64,000 nt of DNA from Hypholoma sublateritium FD-334 SS-4 (Eukaryota > Basidiomycota > Agaricomycetes > Agaricales > Strophariaceae): the NCBI GenBank assembly GCA_000827495.1, contig KN817549.1, positions 162,164-226,163 of the forward strand. Direction: 5' to 3'. The notes beneath the pieces are model-generated. The model made no database searches, was not told the DNA's origin, and saw nothing but the letters and a program-made list of their open reading frames with translations. Made by a program: the position numbers and the translations under genes. Shown here piece after piece: positions 57,615 through 64,000 of this stretch; position 1 is the first letter of the stretch; every line of letters starts with the position of its first letter.

Positions 57615-59867
57615 GAACGTTATTCTTTGCGTTAGCAGTCTGTATCACGATAATCTTCCAGCCGATGCTTTACAAATAGCTAATGAAATACAGCGTCAGG
57701 ACACAGGCACAGTTAGGTAGAGAGGAAATACATACTTCGTATTCGCCTACGCAGAACTATTAGCTCTAGGTCACTGATCCCTTCGCATCACCAATGAGAC
57801 ATGTTGAACGTCGTGCAATGGGCCCTGCCTGGCGCCATCCCCCACTCCGCCATGGACTGCATATTTAGTGCACCTGTCACTCGGCGCAATTATGACACAA
57901 TGCTCTAAGGACACAGAGAACATCAGGTCGTGTGTCGGCCGTTCTGCGGCTTGCGAATTCGGAGAGACTACACGGCGGAGAAGGCAATGGCGCTGAGGGA
58001 ACGATATGGAAGGATATATAGAGGCACTACGCTGTCATGATGAGCCAGTACTCTGTACGAAAGATGGGTAGGGCGTACTATCAAAGGATACAGTGCATGT
58101 GGAAAATGAAAACCTGCATACGCTTGAGACAAGTTCGGGGGCGGTGGCGTTGCGATCGCTCTAAGGGAAAGTAAATATGGTCTTCTCGACATGGTATAGT
58201 CGCAGCTTGATTGAGAACAAAGGTAGAATGCTCGACATGGACCGCGGCGATTGCGTTCATTCCTTGAGGTCGAGGTTGTTTATTGATGGGGTGTACCTGA
58301 ATACATGAGGCCCAAGTTCGGGGTACCGTCGCTCCGCCTAGGCACCTAGGTGTCAAAAAGCGCAGGGACTAGTCACAGATGTGTAGGAGTACATTTGGTA
58401 GGCGACGAGTAGGACGAGGCAGGGAGTAGGCCGTCAATGGGAATTTCACTACCTTTACGTGCGACGTTAGCAACGGAAGAATATGACTAATTCGCACTCA
58501 CAATCGCTGATAGAGGCAGGGGAAGAGTTGAATAGACCTCGAAGACAGTAATTTCACGAGTATGCAGGTGGGGTTGTCGCTGAGCCTTTGTGCGAGTATC
58601 TGAGCAGGACATTTCGAAGTACGGGCAGCGAGTACTTAGCGCGCACGGCACGGCGCGGGCCTGCCTGCTGAGGGACCTGCTTTCGCGAGGTCCACCTGCT
58701 CGTGGATGCCCGTACATGCGACACACTCCATTAGGAGCGGGTTAAGAACGCGGAACAAGCGCAGGGGAGCGAGGCAGACACGGCGCGAGCGGAATGTAGG
58801 ACGATACACAGCGAGAGCAGACTAGAAACGAGTGTTGCGAGCTTTTCAAAAGGATGGCTGTGTTGGCGGGTCGGGAGAGAACGCGCGTTGGAAGCAACTG
58901 TACGAGCGTGATGGGAACTGCAGGAGGTGCAACAGCGGGGGGAGGACGTCCCCACGCGCGGTGCCCAGATCGCCTCCTATAAGTTCAAGGTGGGTGCTGC
59001 AAGTAGGATGAACACGGGCAGAAACTGAAAGGCAGAATCGAAGAGACGCGCACCGGACAGAATATCAAGACCCCCAAGAACAGCCCAGTGAGTCCGATCT
59101 CCGCCGCGAGTTGATTAACAGTGGGAAGGTGGATGATGTGTAGGCAAGGCAGCGAGTGCGGGCTCCGAGGCGGCGGTGGAGAAGACGCGGCCGCGCACAG
59201 CGCACATAGAGTATAGTACCGACTTGGGGAGCAAGACGGGCGCAGTTTCCTGGAAGTCGGAGTCTCGATACATGGTGGCCGGTGAGAGAGCCTAGAGGCG
59301 CGACTGCGAACGGAACTAATGACGGTAGCCGCGCGTGAATGGGCGCGAAGGCGTTGCGGACAATGAAATGTGCCATAAAGGGCTATGTTTACATACCAAA
59401 CATTCACCGGCAGCAGAACGCGGCTCGGACCGAACCTACCATAGTGGCACCTCTCGAAGTTGACCTGCAAGCGCTGGAAACATCAGTTCCTAAATTTTAC
59501 GTAGGTAGTATCGAAATCTAGGTTGCGAATCGCCGGGTGGTTTGATTGGTATATAATTTCACAGTAAGTACTAAGTAATAGGTTCGGAACGGTTGAGAAG
59601 TTGCAAATAGGGAGAGGATAGGAACTGGAACAAATGAGTGTCGACGTTGTAAGTGATATAAACACAGGGGAATGAAGGGAGATAGGTATGAAAACCAGTG
59701 TGTACTGTGAGAGGGGATAAAAGGCATAGTCTGCATACGTAAATCTTACTTGAACTGGAATATATCTATAGTAGCCATTGGATTTTGAAAGGGGAGGAAT
59801 GCAATTAGAGCGGAGGGAGTTGAACTTCGAAGTTGCGTTGTCGTTCTTCCCCGGACTATTCAGCACC
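57615..59867. other. intergenic, no gene supported
   Basis: About 2.25 kb. Frames at 58081-58356, 58731-58955 and 58985-59470 (minus) lack recognisable domains and intron structure. The part next to 59868 is presumably the 3' UTR of the secreted repeat precursor. Confidence 0.4.
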
Positions 59868-60347
59868 TCATTTCCATCCTGGGGGAGTAGGTCGTGGGGC
59901 GGCTTCGCGTTTCCATCCTGGGGGACCGGGCTGGGGGACAGCTTCGCGCTTCCATCCCGGAGGGGTGGGGGCGGCAGCCGCCTCGCGTTTCCAGCCTGGC
60001 GGAGTCGGCAGAGGGGCAGCTTCGCGTTTCCATCCCGGGGGAGTTGGCTGGGGTTCCGCCTCGCGTTTCCAGCCAGGTGGAGTAGGCAGCGCTTCACGCT
60101 TCCACCCCGGGGGAGTAGGCCCGGCTTCTCGCTAGAACAAGTAGTATTGCCAAATTAAGCGCCAGTCAAGAAGAAAAGAAGCAGCGGAGCGCACCACAAG
60201 CAAGGCGTCTCTGACGATCAGCGCATCATTCTGAACGCACGCTAGTCAGTGGTAGTTATCCCATTTTGGAACTGGACCTACAATCGGTGCAGCGAAGACG
60301 GCGCTCAGCGCAGAGACGACGAGGAGGGTAAAGCTGACGACGCGCAT
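59868..60347 (-). CDS. secreted precursor with seven Kex2/STE13-type peptide repeats
   Basis: Exons (minus order) 60347-60282, 60230-60195 (36 nt) and 60131-59868; introns 51 and 63 nt with good branch sites; 121 aa. The signal peptide MRVVSFTLLVVSALSAVFA is followed by a short pro-region (APINDALIV..) and seven tandem repeats. Each starts REA and ends PGWK: cores GPTPPGW, LPTPPGW, EPQPTPPGW, APLPTPPGW, AAAPTPPGW, VPQPGPPGW and APRPTPPGW. Between cores stands KREA: KR is a Kex2 site and EA a STE13-type dipeptide, as in ascomycete alpha-factor precursors and in Kex2-processed repeat proteins of Dikarya. The precursor stops directly after the last core plus Lys. Alternatives are a RiPP precursor of the ustiloxin type, whose repeats are also KR-separated, or a repetitive surface protein like Ustilago Rep1. 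No UstY-type (DUF3328) oxidase is seen nearby. Confidence 0.85.
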
Positions 60348-60405
60348 ATCGATATATGAATGGTTGGGGTGTAGGGCACAAACGGGTGCGGGCAATAGGA
60401 ATGAG

Positions 60406-60412
60406 TTTTATA
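60406..60412 (-). promoter_or_regulatory. TATA box of the peptide-precursor gene
   Basis: TATAAAA on the minus strand, 59 nt upstream of the ATG at 60347, with a CCATTGGC (inverted CCAAT) word about 30 nt further upstream. It suggests a strong, regulated promoter. Confidence 0.55.
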
Positions 60413-61811
60413 TTACGGCGAGGCTCGGTGCCCCTGCCAATGGGAAATACCCAGCCAACGGATATCTCCTATTGTCATGTTCAGTTTGCCCCTGACAAAA
60501 CTTTCCCATCATATTGCCAGTTCCTGTCTGGCCAAATTCAGCGAATGTTTTGATGCACCTCTTGCTTTTATTGAAGCCTTGAATGATCAAGTTTCTTGTC
60601 CAGGTGGGACTCATGATCGACATTCAGTTCGCTCTACATAGGTATGCAAGATAAGAAAAGAGGTAAAAGTACGAAGTGTTTTATTTTTAATTCATTGACC
60701 GTGTCTAAATATGACTGCTGTCGTATCCGCTCGTATCCGTGTGGCGTGCCTTAGGCGGAGACAACCTCCGGGAATTCTGGAAGCAGGATGGTCATGGATT
60801 GACTGTGGTATGAATCCGATGATTCTCGTCAGTTGACAAAGACAGCTACATATAAGTGAAGTATCATTAAGCTCCGAAGCGAATAAATCCTCATCCTTAT
60901 CTGAGCAGCCCTCATGTTCATCTATTTCACAGACACGATAAACCTTAAAAGCTTGACGACTCACAGAGGACATTTCAAGCAAAAAATCGACTGAGTTTCC
61001 CATAATACAAAGGTCTCCCCGACGCTATAAGGCACCCATAGCTTATACAGAACAATATGGATGCAATATAATCCCCTTGTTGTCTAACTAGTGGATATGT
61101 CAGCATCCTGGGTACTCGAGGTCGAACGCTGGCAATTAAGATAGATGAGATACCAAAACAAAGTTTGAGAGCTGTCGGTTCACTCCGAGAGAAATGACGG
61201 GCCAAGGCCATTGTTAGACAATGACAGCTCTCGGCCGCTAATCAAAGCAGAAGACGACTCGCCCTCCCTAAGGTGTTATGATGACGTGTATTTCTGCTCA
61301 TCCTGGATGTCCACCAATATCTCCGCGCCTTCACATCGAACAGGTAGCCGCAGCAGGCCATCGGGGCTGACATGTCAGATGAGCTGAGGGTGAGTTTCTC
61401 ATATAAAGCATCGCAACTAAACCGGATAATTGTCTGAAAATTGTGCACTATGCTCCAGGAAGCCGTTATATTTCTCCTAACCGTAATACTCTATGTGCAA
61501 GTAGCAATAATAATGTACAATAACGGCGTCTAATGCGGCCCCCCCATCCATGCGGACAATTGTGTAGCGAATATTGTCAGTGTTGGGGAAGAAAATGTGC
61601 TTTTTGACCTTCTTGAACTTCTGCGGTAAAGAAGTTGTAAACCAAAGCCAGCAATACGCGAATTTAGCGCCCGTTGAGTCGCGCGGCGTGCTGGCGAGCG
61701 GCCTCACCTTGGCCTCACCCACTGTTATATTTATAGAAGTTACTTCCCCGAAGTCACGTTACGGGCCGGCTCAGGGCGCCGGCGACTACGACCTTGCCGG
61801 TTTCCAACACA

Positions 61812-61817
61812 TATAAA
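61812..61817 (+). promoter_or_regulatory. TATA-box candidate of EXPERA-like gene
   Basis: TATAAA 43 nt upstream of the ATG at 61860. Confidence 0.4.
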
Positions 61818-61859
61818 CCCAAAGCAAACCACATCCACAGCCAATTCACAGCGCGCAAA

Positions 61860-62782
61860 ATGGCCGTAAAGACACACACCTGGATCTCTCTGTGGTTCCT
61901 ATTAACTGCTCCGGTCATCGCTTGGGATGTTGGGTACTGTTTTATGCGGTGAGTCAACGCGCTTTCCATCTTTTGTTCTCCATGTTCTCAGTGTTTGCTT
62001 GACGTCCCAGGCCTCGTTCCATGAAGGTATAACTTCTGTAAGAGAAAATTGCACGTTGTATTGACGTTTACCGCGCTGTAGGGAGGAGATCTTCACTGGA
62101 TATGGGCACCTTATGCGTTGTATCAAGAGGTGCGTCTTGTGAGGTTCCGCAGCAGAAACGCGAGGACTAATATACCGTGGTTTACATAGGTCGACTTGGT
62201 ACGCGATACTTTCTTCCCCAACTATCCTAGGGAGGGTGCCCCTGAGACGTTTTTTAGATCTATGGATTACCTGCTTTGCAAAGCGGAGATGGGTTCACGA
62301 ACGCCCAATGTACGTGTCTTCAACGTCGTGCACCTAGCAGATAATTAACAGTAAACTCTGTGACCAGCTCTCCTCAATGTGATAGAAACGTTGATGAACC
62401 TGGCTTACCTGTACCTCGCGCATGTGGTTAAATGGCCTCCAGCAACCATCGTCGGTTTCGCAGCCGCTGTGATGACACTGTCAAAGACGGTCCTCTACTG
62501 GGCACAGGAGTACTACTGCGGATATTGTGCCGTAGGGCACAACAGCGCCTGGGATTTGGTCACCCTCTGGATCATACCGAACGGGTACGTCGGACATGCG
62601 CTCCCACGTCTTCTGAAGCGTGTGTTTTTCATGGTTCATCTGGCTAATCTTTTATGGGATACGTTAGACTTTGGATTGTTGTCCCAACCTTCATCATGAT
62701 ACAACTCGGGAAGGACCTTGTTGAATCCCTCAATTTTGCAAGCGAGAAATCAGCCAAGGTAGCATCAGGGAAAACACAATGA
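61860..62782 (+). CDS. EXPERA/emopamil-binding-like membrane protein
   Basis: Exons 61860-61948, 62011-62026 (16 nt), 62082-62129, 62190-62198 (9-nt micro-exon), 62258-62309, 62368-62584, 62668-62782; introns 55-83 nt; 181 aa, phases close. Family pattern: WISLWFLLTAPVIAWDVGYC, MRPRSMKGGDLHWIWAPY, ALYQEVDLIYG, GDGFTNAQSLLNVIETLMNL, VGFAAAVMTLSKTVLYWAQE, YYCGYCAVGHNS, WIIPNGLWIVVPTFIMIQLG. Four transmembrane helices are expected, in the ER by analogy. Relatives include the sterol isomerase EBP and TM6SF/MAC30 proteins. The fungal sub-group with YYC.YCAVGHNS is uncharacterised, and sterol-isomerase activity should not be assumed. The micro-exon is needed to recover VDLIYG from the conserved block. 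Confidence 0.85.
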
Positions 62783-63525
62783 TTTTTACAGCTGGACATA
62801 GCCATAACCCATATACCCCGCAGTAGTAAGACCTTTTGATGCTTCTATCTATTAACATGCACGTTTCATTGGCGTTGTTGGAATGGAAGCTTTGGGCGAG
62901 GAAGCACAGTTCAATTTCGACACTCGATCGTTCAAGAACATGCGGTTGTCGAATGGTATCGAATGTCCCAATAACTTCACGCGATGTTTTTTTGGGGATC
63001 AGCGTGGGGTGGGGTAATTCTCATGGTCATATTTGAGCGTCAGATCGTAGTTTGAGCTAACACGAAGTCCAGTTAAAGTGATATATAGAGTCGGCTGCCA
63101 CGCGTGTTTACCTTGAATATCTAAAGGACCATCGATACCAATGAGTATCTCTACAAAGCAAGCGCCGAGTACCATGGTGAAACTGAAGGAAGGTTATTCG
63201 CCCCGTCCTGAAACTATACCGTAGCAGCTGGCTCTGTCAACAACGACAACTGACGTCGTAGTACACAAGTGAAACGGGCATTCGGACAATGCACCGGATC
63301 ATATTGTCAATACCAATTTGGGGATCGGAAGCCCAAAAAGGGATTTTATACTCCATTCATCAGGGCCACAATGCCGTTAATATCCACCCTTAAACAGATC
63401 AACAAAGCACCCTTGATTGAAAGACATTCGAAACTGCGATGCACATAGTATGTTATGTACATGTCCAAAAATACAACCGGTGAATTATAGATAGTACCAG
63501 TCAGAGTCAAAGAATACAATAATGC
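62783..63525. other. convergent intergenic region
   Basis: About 0.74 kb between two convergent genes; AT-rich, no gene or repeat recognised. Confidence 0.5.
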
Positions 63526-64000
63526 TCAGTCGTAGAAGACCAGAGCACGAATCTCGATGGATCGGCGGGGCTGCGCCTCTTCAGGCGTCGTCGGGTCCTG
63601 GAAACCGGTGTGTGGTGTGAATAGGGCAACGCTTCCGTCTTGAACCGAGTCAAAGCTATGTACACCGGAATCTGTGAGCTCATTCAGGTATCACTCCGAA
63701 GCATAAGGTGCCTCACCATTTAATAAGCACGAGCTCCTCGGGGGTCATTCCACGGAGGTACTTCCACTTGTGATTTTCGTTGTATGTCACGCCGAATGTC
63801 TCGCCCTCGCGGTCGGGGTACACAAGCGCCACGGGGAACACATCTTTCTTCGCGTCAACGCTACGGTAGTCGCACAGCGCGAGGGGCCAGTCGAGAGCGG
63901 GGTGCTCGATGGGGCGCCAGAGGTTGATAATCTGGAAGCGGTTCGCGAGGAGCTTCGGGACGTCCTCGGCGGGGAGATGGCGGTGCACGCGCGCGATGGA
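63526..64000 (-). CDS. CmcJ/AsaB-type oxidoreductase, copy 2 (5' part outside window)
   Basis: The last two exons are visible: 64000-63717 (continuing beyond the right edge) and 63655-63526, separated by a 61-nt intron 63656-63716. The last exon is 130 nt, the same as in copy 1, and the intron position (inside the LIK-Cys-FDS codon) is identical. Visible motifs: SIARVHRHLPAEDVPKLLAN, RFQIINLWRPIEHPALDWPL, ALCDYRSVDAKKDVFPVALV, YPDREGETFGV, LIKCFDSVQDGSVALFTPHT, SIEIRALVFYD. It is intact as far as seen and clearly a close paralogue of the gene at 2814-3773; substrate unknown. Confidence 0.88.

Larger units (their letters stand above)
60348..61859. other. divergent intergenic region
   Basis: About 1.5 kb between the peptide precursor (minus) and the EXPERA-like gene (plus). 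A minus frame 60692-61003 starts with ATG (MGNSVDFLLEMSSVSRQAF) and has ordinary composition, and others follow at 60975-61211 and 61242-61448, but I could not join them or recognise them. Treated as undecided. Confidence 0.35.

Noticed and set aside
59833..60135. Plus-strand frames with repeated RFHPGG / FPSRG-like units
   Set aside because: Antisense readings of the peptide-precursor repeats. The minus frame gives a signal peptide, normal introns and regular KREA sites, so it is the coding one.
60692..61003. 103-codon minus frame starting MGNSVDFLLEMS
   Set aside because: Ordinary composition, but no family, no signal peptide and no neighbouring exon that fits; left undecided in the intergenic entry.

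Overview
The window is nuclear DNA of a filamentous basidiomycete, most likely an Agaricomycete (mushroom or bracket fungus). The genes are split by many introns of about 50-65 nt with GT..AG ends and CTNAC-like branch sites. Several families are typical of Agaricomycetes: uncharacterised multi-span membrane proteins, an F-box-like protein with an N-terminal coiled coil, and a CAP10/GT90 glycosyltransferase. I rebuilt exon structures by hand. In every complete model listed, exon phases close and the protein ends at an in-frame stop, but none was checked against transcripts or databases.

Layout. 0-24 kb is moderately dense: the 3' end of one 7-span membrane protein and a complete paralogue; a CmcJ/AsaB-type oxidoreductase; a C2H2 zinc-finger protein; a GT90/CAP10 glycosyltransferase; two paralogous 8-exon membrane proteins that share a 13-nt micro-exon; and ATG12. 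At 23.7-31 kb there are three candidate mobile elements recognised by inverted repeats, two of them with flanking direct repeats. From about 24.8 to 46.2 kb lies a strikingly GC-rich, gene-poor block with tandem and dispersed repeats. I can support only two genes in it: a double cyanovirin-N-homology protein with a glycine-rich hydrophobic tail, and a small 99-aa hypothetical protein.

46-64 kb is gene-rich again: glycyl-tRNA synthetase with an apparent N-terminal mitochondrial presequence and an internal second start; a bestrophin-like anion channel; two head-to-head F-box-like paralogues; a small secreted precursor with seven Kex2/STE13-type peptide repeats; an EXPERA/emopamil-binding-like membrane protein; and the 3' part of a second CmcJ/AsaB-type gene.

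The most interesting item is the secreted repeat precursor at 59868-60347 (minus). It is built like an ascomycete alpha-factor or Kex2-processed repeat protein, with seven cores around PTPPGW separated by KREA. Next are the CVNH-CVNH-hydrophobic fusion at 34362-35776 and the repeat-rich GC desert around it. Apart from local duplications (membrane proteins, F-box pair, CmcJ pair) the genes do not form an obvious pathway.
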